Shown: positions 34,656 through 44,115, counted from the first letter of the stretch. The stretch is 64,000 nucleotides of DNA from Chryseobacterium sp. CH25 (GCF_004119455.1 NZ_NRQT01000014.1:44486-108485); one strand, 5' to 3'. The notes: a model not told the origin generated them from the sequence alone. Program-made: numbers and translations.

Positions 34656-36758
34656 ATGAGAAAAATTTTACTATTTATTCTTTTATACATTTCCCATTTT
34701 TTATACTCTCAGCAGGATTGTGCCACGGCACTGGCTGTTTGCGGGAACTCGAATATTACTTACAGCCCTTCAGGATATGGTACTATTAAAGAAATGGTAA
34801 ACTCCGGGACATGTATAGATATATCAGGAGAACATAACTCGATCTGGTATAAAATTACGATTGCCACAGGAGGGACTCTAACATTTAATCTGGTTCCCAA
34901 TAATCAGGATGCGGATTATGACTGGGCAATTTTTGGCCCCAATGTGAATTGCGGAAGCCTGGGATCTGCTATACGCTGTAATGCCGCAACAGTTATTGGG
35001 GTAGGTGCTGCAACAGGTTTAAATATGACCAGTACCATAACAAATGCAGCTGGTGGTTCTACCACACCTTATTGCCGGTATCTTGATGTTTTACCAGGAG
35101 AAACGTATTACTTATTTATTGATAACTGGGTAAGCAGTACAAGTAGTACAACAGCTCCTTTCGCCTTAACATGGGGTGGAACAGCCACTTTGGCATCTCC
35201 GTTTACAGATCCTGCAATTCAACCTAATCCTTTTATGCCACCGGGAATTCCAGCGGCTAATCCTGCCGACCCAAGAGAGGTTGTTATCTGTGGAAATCCT
35301 CTTGTATTTGACTTTGGAACACTGTCTGCCGGTATTATTAATGGAAACCCCGGTTTTAGTGTAAGTTATCATAATAGTGCTAACGATGCGTTATCGGTAA
35401 ATAATCCTATTACAGCTCCAATAATGGTAAATACTTCAACAGTTTACTATTATAGCATCAGTTATACAGATCCTACCAACCCAAACAGCCCTCTTAATAA
35501 ATGTAAACAGACAGGGGTGTTTAAGTTTAAAGATGGATCTATTGTTGTAAAAGATGCAACATTAACTGAGTGTAACAATAATAATGCAGGAACAGCACTT
35601 TTTAACCTTACAGCAGCTGATGTTACAGCTGCCCCTAATGTATCGAAAAAATACTATAACAGTATGTTTGATCTTAATGCTGGAATTAATGAGATCACTA
35701 ATCCAAGTGCATTTATCTCTGCAGAAGGAGCAGTTTATGTAAAAGTTGTTTCAGAATACGGATGCAGTGGTATTGCGAAGATTACACTGAAATTTCATCC
35801 TGTAGTTGTTGTTAAAGAGGCTACACTTACAGAATGTTTCCTGGAATCCAATCCAAGTACTGCTTCTTTTAATCTTGCAAATGCACCTGTAACCAACCCG
35901 GCCAATACCAATAAGAAGTATTACCCTTCCGAAGCGGATGCCATCAATCAGACTAATGAAATTTTGAATTCTATGAATTATATTGCTCCAAACGGAGTGG
36001 TGTATGTGAGAGTTACAAATAATGAAGGATGTTATGCGGTTGTTAAAGTTACCCTGGTAGTAACTCCACCGAAGTATTCAGATATGCTTAAAGATAAAGT
36101 AATCTGTATAGAAGATAAAACCACGCTGGATGCAGGACCCGGATTTAATAGCTATCAGTGGAGTACAGGAGCAACTACCCGAACTGTTAATGTAGGAGTT
36201 GGTGTATATTGGGTAAAGCTTAAAACGAGAGAATGTTATACTACACAGACTGTAAAGGTAATGCCAACTGAGCAGCCTGTTATTTCCAATATTGAAGTGG
36301 GAAGTAATACAATCACAGTAACTGTAATAGGCGGTACTCCACCTTATAAATATTCTTTGGACAATATTCTCTGGCAGGATTCCAATATTTTCAACAATCT
36401 CCCAAGAGGTGAGTATAAAATCTATGTAAAAGATGATTATAATTGTGCTCCTATAAAGGTTGAAATTGTTGTTCCGAACCTGGTTAATGTAATTACTCCC
36501 AATGCTGACGGAGTAAATGATGTCATTGATTATTCCGCATTATCCGGTAAACAAAATCTTATGATTCATATTTTTGACAGATACGGAACTAAGATTCATC
36601 AGGCTGATAAGCTTAACGGCTATAAGTGGGACGGCACAGTAAACGGAAGAAGAGTTCCTACCGGAACCTATTGGTATTCTGTATTGTGGAATGAAAATAA
36701 TAACAGAAATACACCCGTCAAATTTACAGGTTGGGTATTAGTTAAAAACCGGGAATAA
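34656..36758 (+). CDS. T9SS type B sorting domain-containing surface protein
   Basis: 700 residues with signal peptide MRKILLFILLYISHFLYS. The N-terminal region (about 20-180) has a jelly-roll look with paired Cys (DCATALAVCGNS). The centre has two Ig-like repeats, each starting ATLTEC and containing KKYY and YVKV or YVRV motifs. The last about 90 residues, NVITPNADGVNDVIDYSAL to PTGTYWYSVLW and FTGWVLVKNRE, are the gliding-motility-associated type B sorting domain. It should be exported by T9SS and held at the surface. Possibly an adhesin; the role is inferred. Confidence 0.9.
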   Translation: MRKILLFILLYISHFLYSQQDCATALAVCGNSNITYSPSGYGTIKEMVNSGTCIDISGEHNSIWYKITIATGGTLTFNLVPNNQDADYDWAIFGPNVNCGSLGSAIRCNAATVIGVGAATGLNMTSTITNAAGGSTTPYCRYLDVLPGETYYLFIDNWVSSTSSTTAPFALTWGGTATLASPFTDPAIQPNPFMPPGIPAANPADPREVVICGNPLVFDFGTLSAGIINGNPGFSVSYHNSANDALSVNNPITAPIMVNTSTVYYYSISYTDPTNPNSPLNKCKQTGVFKFKDGSIVVKDATLTECNNNNAGTALFNLTAADVTAAPNVSKKYYNSMFDLNAGINEITNPSAFISAEGAVYVKVVSEYGCSGIAKITLKFHPVVVVKEATLTECFLESNPSTASFNLANAPVTNPANTNKKYYPSEADAINQTNEILNSMNYIAPNGVVYVRVTNNEGCYAVVKVTLVVTPPKYSDMLKDKVICIEDKTTLDAGPGFNSYQWSTGATTRTVNVGVGVYWVKLKTRECYTTQTVKVMPTEQPVISNIEVGSNTITVTVIGGTPPYKYSLDNILWQDSNIFNNLPRGEYKIYVKDDYNCAPIKVEIVVPNLVNVITPNADGVNDVIDYSALSGKQNLMIHIFDRYGTKIHQADKLNGYKWDGTVNGRRVPTGTYWYSVLWNENNNRNTPVKFTGWVLVKNRE

Positions 36759-36788
36759 TGTGATAGGGCATAAATGAAATGAATAGAT

Positions 36789-36815
36789 AAAACCACTTCT
36801 GAAGAGGTGGTTTTT
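36789..36815 (+). terminator. Rho-independent terminator after type B protein
   Basis: Stem ACCACTTC/GAGGTGGT region with one G-T pair and tetraloop TGAA, followed by T5. Confidence 0.8.
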
Positions 36816-36854
36816 CTGTTTGAATTTTTTACATTAGTTATCAAAATAGAAAGA

Positions 36855-37445
36855 ATGAAAGACCTGTTTGTTAAACATTTTGAATATTATAAATCCCTCG
36901 GAGATAAGTCGTTTAGTCAACTGTCAGATGAGCAGATTTTCTGGCAGTATAATGAAGAAAGTAATTCCATTGCAGTCATAGTACATCATATTGCAGGAAA
37001 TATGCTTTCGAGATGGACTAATTTTCTTACTGAGGATGGTGAAAAATCGTGGCGTCACCGCGATGAAGAATTTGTAAATACTTTTAAAACTAAAGATGAG
37101 GTTCTTGATTTCTGGGAAAAAGGATGGAAATGTTTTTTTGATGCTTTAGATCAGATTAATGAAGGTAACCTTTATTCTACAATCTATATACGAGGCGAAG
37201 GACATTCTGTTATTGATGCCGTTTTCAGACAACTTGCTCATTATCCATATCATATCGGACAGATTGTTTATATCGCTAAAATGATTAAAAATGAAGACTG
37301 GAAAACACTTTCTATTGCCAGAAACAAATCTCAGGAGTTTAATACTGAAATGAAAAATAAATTTTCCAGAGAAGAACCGGATGCTAATTCATCTCCTGTT
37401 TGCTTTCAAAATAGCCCGGAAGTAAGAGATGAATATAAACAATAG
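36855..37445 (+). CDS. DinB-like/DUF1572 protein
   Basis: 196 residues from MKDLFVKHFEYYKSLGDKSF. A four-helix DinB-type fold is suggested by the first metal-ligand His region IAVIVHHIAGNMLSRW and the second FRQLAHYPYHIGQIVYIAK, which are the positions of the three metal-binding His. DinB/YfiT-type proteins are metal-dependent, some being bacillithiol transferases. An upstream in-frame start at 36807 lies inside the terminator hairpin, so 36855 is preferred. Specific function unknown. Confidence 0.82.
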   Translation: MKDLFVKHFEYYKSLGDKSFSQLSDEQIFWQYNEESNSIAVIVHHIAGNMLSRWTNFLTEDGEKSWRHRDEEFVNTFKTKDEVLDFWEKGWKCFFDALDQINEGNLYSTIYIRGEGHSVIDAVFRQLAHYPYHIGQIVYIAKMIKNEDWKTLSIARNKSQEFNTEMKNKFSREEPDANSSPVCFQNSPEVRDEYKQ

Positions 37446-37457
37446 ATTGAATCAATC

Positions 37458-37486
37458 TTGGATTATTATTAAAATTACTATCTTTG
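37458..37486 (+). promoter_or_regulatory. Promoter TTG-N18-TATCTTTG for mtaB
   Basis: TTG at 37458-37460, 18 nt, TATCTTTG at 37479-37486. The same TATCTTTGCACC string is used by the tRNA cluster promoter. Confidence 0.75.
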
Positions 37487-37511
37487 CACCCATAAAATTC
37501 AGAAGTAACAC

Positions 37512-38857
37512 ATGTCTGCTTTTCAAAGAACTGCCGCGTATCATACACTTGGCTGCAAATTAAATTTTGCAGAAACATCTACTATTGCCCGTCAATTAAC
37601 AGATGCAGGTTATGATAAGGTGAGCTTTGATGAGAAGGCTAATGTGTATGTAATCAACACATGTTCAGTAACTGAAAATGCTGACCGTGAGTGTAAACTT
37701 CACGTAAAAAGAGCAATGAAAGCCAATCCTGACGGGCTGGTAGTTATTGTTGGCTGTTATGCACAGCTGAAGCCTGAAGAAATTTCTCAGATTGAAGGAG
37801 TAGACCTTGTTTTAGGAGCTAAAGAAAAATTTAATATTCTTAGCTACCTTGATGATTTGGAAAAATCAGACAACGAAGGAATTGTTCATTCATGCGAGAT
37901 TGAAGAAACCGATTTCTTTATCGGAAGTTATTCTATTGGCGACAGAACAAGAGCGTTCCTGAAAGTTCAGGACGGATGTGATTACAAATGTACTTACTGT
38001 ACTATTCCATTGGCAAGAGGAATTTCGCGTTCAGACACCATCGAAAATGTTCTGAAAAATGCTTCAGAAATTGCTGCAAGGGACATTAAAGAAATTGTTC
38101 TTACCGGAGTAAACATCGGTGATTACGGTAAAGGTGAGTTTGGAAATAAGAGACACGAACATACATTCCTGGATCTTATCTCAGAACTGGATAAAGTAGA
38201 CGGAATTGAAAGAATCCGTATTTCTTCCATTGAGCCTAACCTTTTAAAGGATGAAAGTATAGAACTGGTTTCTAAAAGTAGAAGCTTTGTTCCGCATTTC
38301 CATATTCCGTTACAATCCGGAAGCGATGATTTATTGAAAAAAATGAAACGTCGTTATCTTACCAAATTATACAATGACAGGGTAAATAAAATCCGTGAGG
38401 TTATGCCTGATGCTGCCATTGGTGTAGATGTGATTGTTGGATTCCCGGGAGAAACAGAGGAGTTATTTATGGAAACTTATAATTTCCTTAATGAGCTTCC
38501 TATCACTTATCTTCACGTATTTACTTATTCTGAAAGAGAAAATACAGAAGCAGCTGCAATGGAAGGTGTAGTTCCGGTAGCTGAAAGAAAAAACGTAATA
38601 AAATGCTGAGAATTCTTTCTGAAAAGAAAAAAATGGCATTTTATCAGACACAACTTGGAAAAACGCTTCCTGTACTTTGGGAGCATGAAAATAAAGACGG
38701 GAAAATGTTTGGCTTCACAGAAAACTATGTGAGAGTCCAGAAAGACTTTGATCCTGCATCCGTAAATCAAATCGAATTTCTAAATTTAGAAAAAATCCTG
38801 TCAGATGGCACGGTTTCTGTGCAATCTTCCTACCAAAGTTTTTTAGCAAAAGCATAG
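37512..38857 (+). pseudogene. mtaB: tRNA t6A37 methylthiotransferase MtaB, frameshifted
   Basis: Radical-SAM enzyme converting t6A to ms2t6A at position 37 of ANN-decoding tRNAs. The N-terminal UPF0004 domain has Cys in HTLGCKLNFAE, NTCSVTENADREC and VGCYAQLKPEE. The radical SAM motif is DGCDYKCTYCTIPLARG (CxxxCxxC). The frame stops at 38609 after ERKNVIKC; the next frame supplies NKMLRILSEKKKMAFY and the TRAM-like end, stopping at 38857. Adding one A to the A6 run at 38588-38593 restores 448 residues, the normal length. A likely sequencing deletion. Confidence 0.9.
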
Positions 38858-38910
38858 GCTCTTTGCAAAATTTCTACTAAATTTATTTTTAAACTTTAAA
38901 TACTACATTC

Positions 38911-40428
38911 ATGAGAGATAAGTTTTTATCTTGGGGAATTGTATTAGTAGCTGCTACATGGATTGTAGCACTGCTGATAAAAGCGCATTACTGGATACCG
39001 ACGCTGCTATCCGCTATTTATGCATTGGGTGTGTACAATGCTTACCAATCGAAACATGCTATTCTGAGGAACTTCCCGGTACTGGGGTACTTCAGGTACT
39101 TTTTCGAAAGTATTTCACCCGAAATGCAGCAATATTTCATTGAAAGGGAGACAGACGGGAAACCGTTCCCAAGAAATCAGCGTTCTGCAGTATACAGAAG
39201 AGCTAAAAATATAAGTGATACAGTAGCTTTTGGAACACAGTTGGAAGTAAATCACAGAAAGTATGAGGGTATTAAGCATTCTATTTATGCAAAATCCCCA
39301 TCAGAAGAACTTCCGAGAGTTTGGGTAGGAGGAGAGCAGTGTACACAGCCTTATCATGCTTCATTATTTAATATCTCAGCCATGAGTTTCGGAGCATTAA
39401 GTGACAGAGCACAGATTTCACTGAACAGAGGAGCTAAGAAAGGAAATTTCTTTCATAATACGGGAGAAGGAGGGATTTCACCTTATCACCTTGAAGGAGG
39501 AGATTTATGTTGGCAGATTGGTACAGGATATTTCGGCTGTCGTGATGATGAAGGAAAATTTAATCCTGAGCTATTTACTAAATATGCAACGCTTCCTAAC
39601 GTGAAAATGATTGAAATCAAATTATCACAGGGAGCAAAACCAGGACACGGCGGAGTTCTTCCGGGAGTCAAAAACACACCGGAAATTGCGGCAATTCGTC
39701 ACGTAACACCTGGAATGACTGTTATCTCACCACCATCACATACTGCATTTTCTGATGCTGCAGGGCTGTTGAGGTTTGTACAGGAATTAAGAGAGCTTTC
39801 AGGAGGGAAACCAGTAGGTTTTAAACTTTGTATCGGAGATACCAAAGAGTTTGAAGATGTCTGTGTACAAATGAATGTGTTAAAAATTTATCCAGATTTT
39901 ATTACTATTGATGGAGCAGAAGGAGGAACAGGTGCAGCACCGCCGGAATTTTCAGATGGAGTGGGAATGCCTTTGGAGCCAGCTCTGATCTTTGTTAACA
40001 GAACTCTTAATAATTATAATCTGAGAAATAAACTTAGAGTTATTGCCAGTGGTAAAGTGCTTACAAGTTTAGATATCCTAAGAGCAGTAGCAATGGGCGC
40101 AGATATGTGTAATAATGCAAGAGGATTTATGTTCTCTTTGGGATGTATTCAGGCTTTAAGATGTAATTCAAACAACTGTCCTACGGGAGTTGCTACTCAG
40201 GATAAAATGTTGATCAAAGGATTGGATGTTACGGATAAAGCAGAAAGAGTATATCATTTCCATAAAAATACCCTTCATACCTGCAATGAACTTATAGCTG
40301 CAGCAGGAAGAAGCTCTTATGAAGAAGTAGATGCTACTATGTTTATGAGAGGAGATGAATTTGATCACCTTGCAGATCTTTATTTCCCGGATATTTTAGG
40401 AAATGTAAAACAAAAGGCAAGATCTTAA
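38911..40428 (+). CDS. FMN-binding glutamate synthase-like protein
   Basis: 505 residues. Two hydrophobic segments at about 8-40 suggest an inner-membrane anchor, unlike true GltB. The rest is the FMN-binding TIM barrel of glutamate synthase: NTGEGGISPYHLEGGDL, KLSQGAKPGHGGVLPG, DGAEGGTGAAPPEFSDGVG and the Fe-S Cys set in GCIQALRCNSNNCPTGVATQD. The amidotransferase domain is absent. Such short GltS-like proteins are widespread but their reaction is not settled. Single gene, with a strong terminator after it. Confidence 0.88.
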   Translation: MRDKFLSWGIVLVAATWIVALLIKAHYWIPTLLSAIYALGVYNAYQSKHAILRNFPVLGYFRYFFESISPEMQQYFIERETDGKPFPRNQRSAVYRRAKNISDTVAFGTQLEVNHRKYEGIKHSIYAKSPSEELPRVWVGGEQCTQPYHASLFNISAMSFGALSDRAQISLNRGAKKGNFFHNTGEGGISPYHLEGGDLCWQIGTGYFGCRDDEGKFNPELFTKYATLPNVKMIEIKLSQGAKPGHGGVLPGVKNTPEIAAIRHVTPGMTVISPPSHTAFSDAAGLLRFVQELRELSGGKPVGFKLCIGDTKEFEDVCVQMNVLKIYPDFITIDGAEGGTGAAPPEFSDGVGMPLEPALIFVNRTLNNYNLRNKLRVIASGKVLTSLDILRAVAMGADMCNNARGFMFSLGCIQALRCNSNNCPTGVATQDKMLIKGLDVTDKAERVYHFHKNTLHTCNELIAAAGRSSYEEVDATMFMRGDEFDHLADLYFPDILGNVKQKARS

Positions 40429-40470
40429 TAGCAGAAAAGATAAACTGTTTAAAAGCTATTTTAAACATAA

Positions 40471-40506
40471 AAAACAGATTAGAACATCTCTAATCTGTTT
40501 TTTTTA
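40471..40506 (+). terminator. Rho-independent terminator after GltS-like gene
   Basis: 13-bp perfect stem AAAACAGATTAGA and its complement, 5-nt loop, then T-run. Confidence 0.9.
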
Positions 40507-40624
40507 TGATTTATTTTTTACAAATAATATAAGTTGACTTTTAAAGGCTTTATTATATCTGGAGAGAGGTGGTTTAATCTAAGGAATTCATAATATAGTC
40601 AGGTTCTTTAAAAACTGTTATATA

Positions 40625-40654
40625 AATAAAAAACCACCCGGCTAAAGGTGGTTT
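40625..40654 (-). terminator. Rho-independent terminator after FKBP-like gene
   Basis: 8-bp stem AAACCACC/GGTGGTTT; followed by TTTATTTATA on the minus strand. Confidence 0.75.
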
Positions 40655-40660
40655 ATATTT

Positions 40661-41404
40661 TTATTTTTCATTACTAAGTCTTGCTCGGCTTCCATAAATC
40701 TGGAAGTTAAAAATAAATGAATTGTTTCTGTAAGATAAACCTAGATAAGAATAATGAGCGTTTCTTGCAAATGCAGCTCTTGATGGAACGATAATTACTC
40801 CTTGCAGGTTATAAGGTGCTTCATTCGGTAAATCAAAACCACTGAATTTTTTTAATGCTTCTTTAAGTCCTGCTATTTCATAGTAGCTTCTTAGTTTTGC
40901 AGCATCAGTAGTTGCAGCATCAAGTGTACTTTGCTTTACGTAAAAATACATAGGATCATTCAAAGGAATTGTACTCCCATCTATGGTGTTTAAGAAAGGA
41001 ATTTGGCTAGAAAGTACAGGATTTCCGTTGTTATTAATAGCTAAATAAGCATAGCCTCTTCCCATTATTTTAATAACACTGTCATCTTTAATCTCCTTTG
41101 CATCACTTGGTGCAGGTTGTGCTCCTTCTCTTACAATATACTTTGTTCCTGAAGGAAGTGTCACAACGTTCAATTCTGATAATTTTTTTTCTTTATCATC
41201 AGAAGTATCTGTGGCACTGAAAGCTTTTATATTTCCTTGGGCATCCAGATAATTCTCATCCAGATATTTTGCAATAGCCTGATCATCATAGCTATTTTGT
41301 ACATTAATGTCTGCCGGTTCTTTATAGGTTTCTGTCTCATCACTTTTATTACACGCAGAAAAACACACAGATCCTACAAGGATATATAAAAATATTTTTT
41401 TCAT
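40661..41404 (-). CDS. FKBP-type peptidyl-prolyl isomerase-like lipoprotein
   Basis: 247 residues with lipoprotein signal MKKIFLYILVGSVCFSAC. The second half follows FKBP order: LPSGTKYIVREGAQ at the start, then YYEIAGLKEALKKF (where FKBPs have the PGxxEAL helix) and VIIVPSRAAFARN (IPSxLAYG position), ending in NNSFIFNFQIYG, the last strand. Several active-site aromatic residues differ, so catalysis is uncertain. GldI, a gliding lipoprotein, is also FKBP-like, but this protein is longer and not clearly orthologous. Periplasmic folding helper by inference. Confidence 0.6.
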   Translation of the reverse strand: MKKIFLYILVGSVCFSACNKSDETETYKEPADINVQNSYDDQAIAKYLDENYLDAQGNIKAFSATDTSDDKEKKLSELNVVTLPSGTKYIVREGAQPAPSDAKEIKDDSVIKIMGRGYAYLAINNNGNPVLSSQIPFLNTIDGSTIPLNDPMYFYVKQSTLDAATTDAAKLRSYYEIAGLKEALKKFSGFDLPNEAPYNLQGVIIVPSRAAFARNAHYSYLGLSYRNNSFIFNFQIYGSRARLSNEK

Positions 41405-41459
41405 TTCAAAAAACTTTAATTACTTTACAAATAATATAACGGCAAAAGTATAAAAAAAT

Positions 41460-41897
41460 ATGAGAATAGATAAATTTTTATGGAGCATTCGTTTTTATAA
41501 GACGAGAAGTATTGCAGCTGAGGAGATTAAAAAGAATAGAGTTTCTATGGGAACGTCTGCCGTAAAGTCATCTAAGGAGGTAAAAGAAGGAGATGTTATT
41601 AAAATCCGCAAGAACCAGATCGATTATAAAATAAAAGTATTACAGATTCCTAAAAGTAGAATAGGAGCTAAACTGGTTCCACTCCATATACAGGATGTAA
41701 CTGATAAGGAACAGTACGAATTGCTGAAACTTCGTAAAATGACTCAGGATTACTATCGAAACAAAGGAGAAGGAAGACCTACAAAAAAAGACAGGAGAGA
41801 TATGGATGATTATGTAGGCAACGATGTTGATGCTGATTTTACGGATTGGGATGACTTCTTCGGTGAAACAGATAACGAAACCGAAGATGAAAATTAA
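41460..41897 (+). CDS. S4-domain RNA-binding protein, HslR-like
   Basis: 145 residues. The S4 fold occupies residues 1-65 (MRIDKFLWSIRFYKTRSIAAEEIKKNRVSMG, then VKEGDVIKIR), as in Hsp15/HslR, which binds stalled 50S subunits carrying nascent chains. The tail includes KMTQDYYRNKGEGRPTKKDRRD and a very acidic end with many Asp. The start codon is directly after the upstream A-run. It is convergent with aroK. Confidence 0.88.
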   Translation: MRIDKFLWSIRFYKTRSIAAEEIKKNRVSMGTSAVKSSKEVKEGDVIKIRKNQIDYKIKVLQIPKSRIGAKLVPLHIQDVTDKEQYELLKLRKMTQDYYRNKGEGRPTKKDRRDMDDYVGNDVDADFTDWDDFFGETDNETEDEN

Positions 41898-41900
41898 AAA

Positions 41901-41930
41901 TAGAAAGCTCTAGAGATAGAGCTTTTCTAT
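41901..41930 (+). terminator. Bidirectional terminator between S4 gene and aroK
   Basis: Stem TAGAAAGCTCT with AGAGCTTTTCTA; overlaps the aroK stop codon at 41910-41912. Confidence 0.7.
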
Positions 41931-42425
41931 TATTTCTTTAACAATATCTTCAGGTTCTCTGGAATCAGTACCTACGCTAAGCTGAGCTTTACTGTAAAAC
42001 TGATTTCTTTCAAATAAATGTTTGGCAATAAACTCCGGGAGGTCCTCATCAGAAATATTGGCAATTAATGGCCTTTTTTCTTTCTGTTTGGAAAGTCTTT
42101 CAACCAAAGTTCCTACAGAAGCTCTTAAAAAAACACTTTTGGAATTATGATTGATGATTTCCATATTATTATAATAAACAGGAGTTCCGCCCCCAAGGCT
42201 TAATATTACATTTTCTTCTGAAGCCAAGATTTCCTCGAGAGCTTCTCTTTCCAGTTTTCTAAAATAAATTTCTCCTTTCTTTTCGAAAATCTCAGGAATG
42301 GTTAATTTATTTCTTCTAGAAATCTCTTTATCAAGATCTATGAGTTTGAAATCTATTTTATCGCTTAATATTTTGGAAATGTGGGATTTGCCACTGCCCA
42401 TGTATCCTATTAGTGAAATTATCAT
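41910..42425 (-). CDS. aroK: Shikimate kinase
   Basis: 171 residues. Phosphorylates shikimate at the 3-OH in the aromatic amino-acid pathway. Walker A is GYMGSGKSHISKIL at residues 7-20; shikimate-binding Asp and Arg lie in LIDLDKEISRR and FRKLEREAL; the SLGGGTPVY loop and the lid arginine in KEKRPLIAN are present. Length matches the family. Encoded alone, convergent with the S4 gene. Confidence 0.94.
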   Translation of the reverse strand: MIISLIGYMGSGKSHISKILSDKIDFKLIDLDKEISRRNKLTIPEIFEKKGEIYFRKLEREALEEILASEENVILSLGGGTPVYYNNMEIINHNSKSVFLRASVGTLVERLSKQKEKRPLIANISDEDLPEFIAKHLFERNQFYSKAQLSVGTDSREPEDIVKEIIEKLYL

Positions 42426-42456
42426 GAATTTTTTTTAAACAAATTTGCGAAAAAGT

Positions 42457-42486
42457 TTTGAGATAAAGAAAAAAGTCATATCTTTG
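42457..42486 (+). promoter_or_regulatory. Promoter TTTG-N18-TATCTTTG for tRNA cluster
   Basis: TTTTG ending at 42460, 18 nt, TATCTTTG at 42479-42486, about 55 nt before the first tRNA. Near-ideal consensus. Confidence 0.75.
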
Positions 42487-42540
42487 CACCACTTAAAACA
42501 AGGGACATTGCTTAAATGAAAACTTGTTTATGAAGTGGCC

Positions 42541-42613
42541 GACTCGGTAGCTCAGCTGGTAGAGCAATACACTTTTAATGTATGGGTCCTGGGTTCGAAT
42601 CCCAGCCGGGTCA
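42541..42613 (+). tRNA. tRNA-Lys (anticodon TTT)
   Basis: 73-nt cloverleaf: acceptor GACTCGG/CCGGGTC, D arm GCTC...GAGC, anticodon stem ATACA/TGTAT with loop CTTTTAA, T arm CTGGG-TTCGAAT-CCCAG. No CCA is encoded. Identical to the copy at 42787. Confidence 0.96.
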
Positions 42614-42648
42614 CTAGCAATAAATATTACAAATCTTGTGATTTTATT

Positions 42649-42731
42649 GCCTGCGTGGTGAAATTGGTAGACACGCCATCTTGAGGGGGTGGTTTCCTAA
42701 GGATGTGCTGGTTCGAGTCCAGTCGCAGGCA
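42649..42731 (+). tRNA. tRNA-Leu (anticodon GAG)
   Basis: 83-nt class II tRNA: acceptor GCCTGCG/CGCAGGC, anticodon stem CCATC/GGTGG with loop TTGAGGG, a long variable arm, and T loop TTCGAGT. Confidence 0.95.
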
Positions 42732-42786
42732 CTGCAAAGAAAATTTTATAATTAATATTGAAATTTATTTCATTTTAATTGTGGCC

Positions 42787-42859
42787 GACTCGGTAGCTCA
42801 GCTGGTAGAGCAATACACTTTTAATGTATGGGTCCTGGGTTCGAATCCCAGCCGGGTCA
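42787..42859 (+). tRNA. tRNA-Lys (anticodon TTT), second identical copy
   Basis: Same 73-nt sequence as 42541-42613, and also sharing the preceding GTGGCC and the following base, so an 80-bp perfect direct repeat flanks the tRNA-Leu gene. Confidence 0.96.
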
Positions 42860-42913
42860 CAAGTTTACTGAAAAGTAAATTTTTTCATATTAATATTTTG
42901 TGATTTGGTGTTT

Positions 42914-42946
42914 CAAAGGCTTCCTTCCGGAGGCCTTTGATTTTTT
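42914..42946 (+). terminator. Rho-independent terminator after tRNA cluster
   Basis: 11-bp stem CAAAGGCTTCC/GGAGGCCTTTG (one G-T pair), tetraloop TTCC, then T6. Confidence 0.9.
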
Positions 42947-43029
42947 GTGTTAAAACAGGACATAAACGTATTAAAAATATTCTGCTTTTCCTTTAAGTAT
43001 TTTGTGTTGTTGCTCTTGTATTTTTGTTG

Positions 43030-43060
43030 AAAAAAACTCTGACCATTGATTGATCAGAGT
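43030..43060 (-). terminator. Rho-independent terminator after panC
   Basis: On the minus strand ACTCTGA-N11-TCAGAGT followed by TTTTTTC, 36 nt after the panC stop. Confidence 0.8.
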
Positions 43061-43095
43061 GTGTTTATTAAGGGATAAGCTTTGTAGTGCGTATA

Positions 43096-43944
43096 CTAGT
43101 CCAAATGCATATTGTCAATTAATCTGACTCCATCAACTACTACTACAATAAAAGCTCTGAATTTTCTGTCTTTATAGAAAAAATCGGTTTCCTGTAGAGT
43201 GTTTTCGTCCGCAATCAGAAAATATTCCAGTTGCATCCCCTGTTGACCGTCAAAAATATCCGTTACTCTTTCTTTGATTTCAGGAATGCTAACTGTTCTG
43301 AACCAATCGTTAACCTTGTTTAGGGTTTCATAAATAATTTTAGAAGCTTCTTTTCGGTCTTCATGAAGTCTCTGGTTTCTTGAACTCAACGCCAGTCCGT
43401 TATCAGCTCTGTAAATCGGAACACCTTTTATATTAACGGGAAGGTGTTTTTTATTAACCATTTTTCTGATAATAGCCAGTTGTTGGAAATCTTTTTCTCC
43501 AAAATAAGCATTGTCAGGTTGTACCTGTCTGAATAATTCCTCTACAACAGTTCCTACACCGTCAAAGTGTCCCGGTCTGGATTTTCCTTCCATTTCATTT
43601 TCCAGGCCATCAAAATCATAATGTTGGCTTTCTGCTTTTTCAGGATAAATATCTGTTACTTCAGGAATGTAAACCGCGTCTACTAAGCCAGACTTTTCCA
43701 GAATCAGGATATCTCTGTTAACATCTCTTGGATATTTCTCAAGATCCTCAAGATTGTTAAATTGGGTTGGATTTACAAAAATTGAAGAAATAACAAGGTC
43801 ATTCTCCTTTTTTGCTTCTTCATACAGGGAAAGATGTCCCTTGTGCAGAGCTCCCATCGTAGGGGCAAAGCCAATTCTTTTTCCCATTTCCTTCTGTCTT
43901 TCAATGAAATCCTGAAGGATTTTCCTGTTTTTTATAACTTCCAT
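43096..43944 (-). CDS. panC: Pantothenate synthetase
   Basis: 282 residues. Joins pantoate and beta-alanine using ATP in coenzyme A biosynthesis. The ATP-binding motifs are APTMGALHKGHLSLYEEA near residue 27, FVNPTQFN, GHFDGVGTVVEELF, and PDNAYFGEKDFQQLAIIRKM with the KMSKS-like SSRNQRL near residue 188. Length and pattern match the family. Divergent from the GT5-domain gene across about 170 bp. Single gene here, without panB or panD. Confidence 0.95.
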   Translation of the reverse strand: MEVIKNRKILQDFIERQKEMGKRIGFAPTMGALHKGHLSLYEEAKKENDLVISSIFVNPTQFNNLEDLEKYPRDVNRDILILEKSGLVDAVYIPEVTDIYPEKAESQHYDFDGLENEMEGKSRPGHFDGVGTVVEELFRQVQPDNAYFGEKDFQQLAIIRKMVNKKHLPVNIKGVPIYRADNGLALSSRNQRLHEDRKEASKIIYETLNKVNDWFRTVSIPEIKERVTDIFDGQQGMQLEYFLIADENTLQETDFFYKDRKFRAFIVVVVDGVRLIDNMHLD

Positions 43945-43964
43945 AGTTTATTTTAATACTTATT

Positions 43965-43972
43965 CAAAAATA
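43965..43972 (-). promoter_or_regulatory. -7 box TATTTTTG before panC
   Basis: The complement of CAAAAATA matches TAnnTTTG 20 nt upstream of the ATG. Confidence 0.4.
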
Positions 43973-44068
43973 CTAAAAATATCATATAATAAAATGTGTT
44001 TTTACCAATTTGGTAAAGGGAATTTTCGTAAAAAAATGTTAATTAAAATAATGTTGGATGTTTTTTTG

Positions 44069-44076
44069 TAATTTTG
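44069..44076 (+). promoter_or_regulatory. -7 box TAATTTTG before GT5-domain gene
   Basis: TAnnTTTG match 39 nt before the ATG at 44116; a TTG at 44054-44056 is too close to be an ideal -33. Confidence 0.4.
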
Positions 44077-44115
44077 CACATTAAAGCATTTTTACAAAAA
44101 TTAGATAGAAAGTTT

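Noticed and set aside
37512..38857. Programmed frameshifting in mtaB and other slippery A-runs
   Set aside because: No hairpin or pseudoknot follows consistently and eight unrelated genes share the same defect, so missing bases are simpler.
42541..42859. tRNA cluster as an integration site of a mobile element
   Set aside because: No integrase, partial tRNA copy or element-type genes follow; the next gene is panC.
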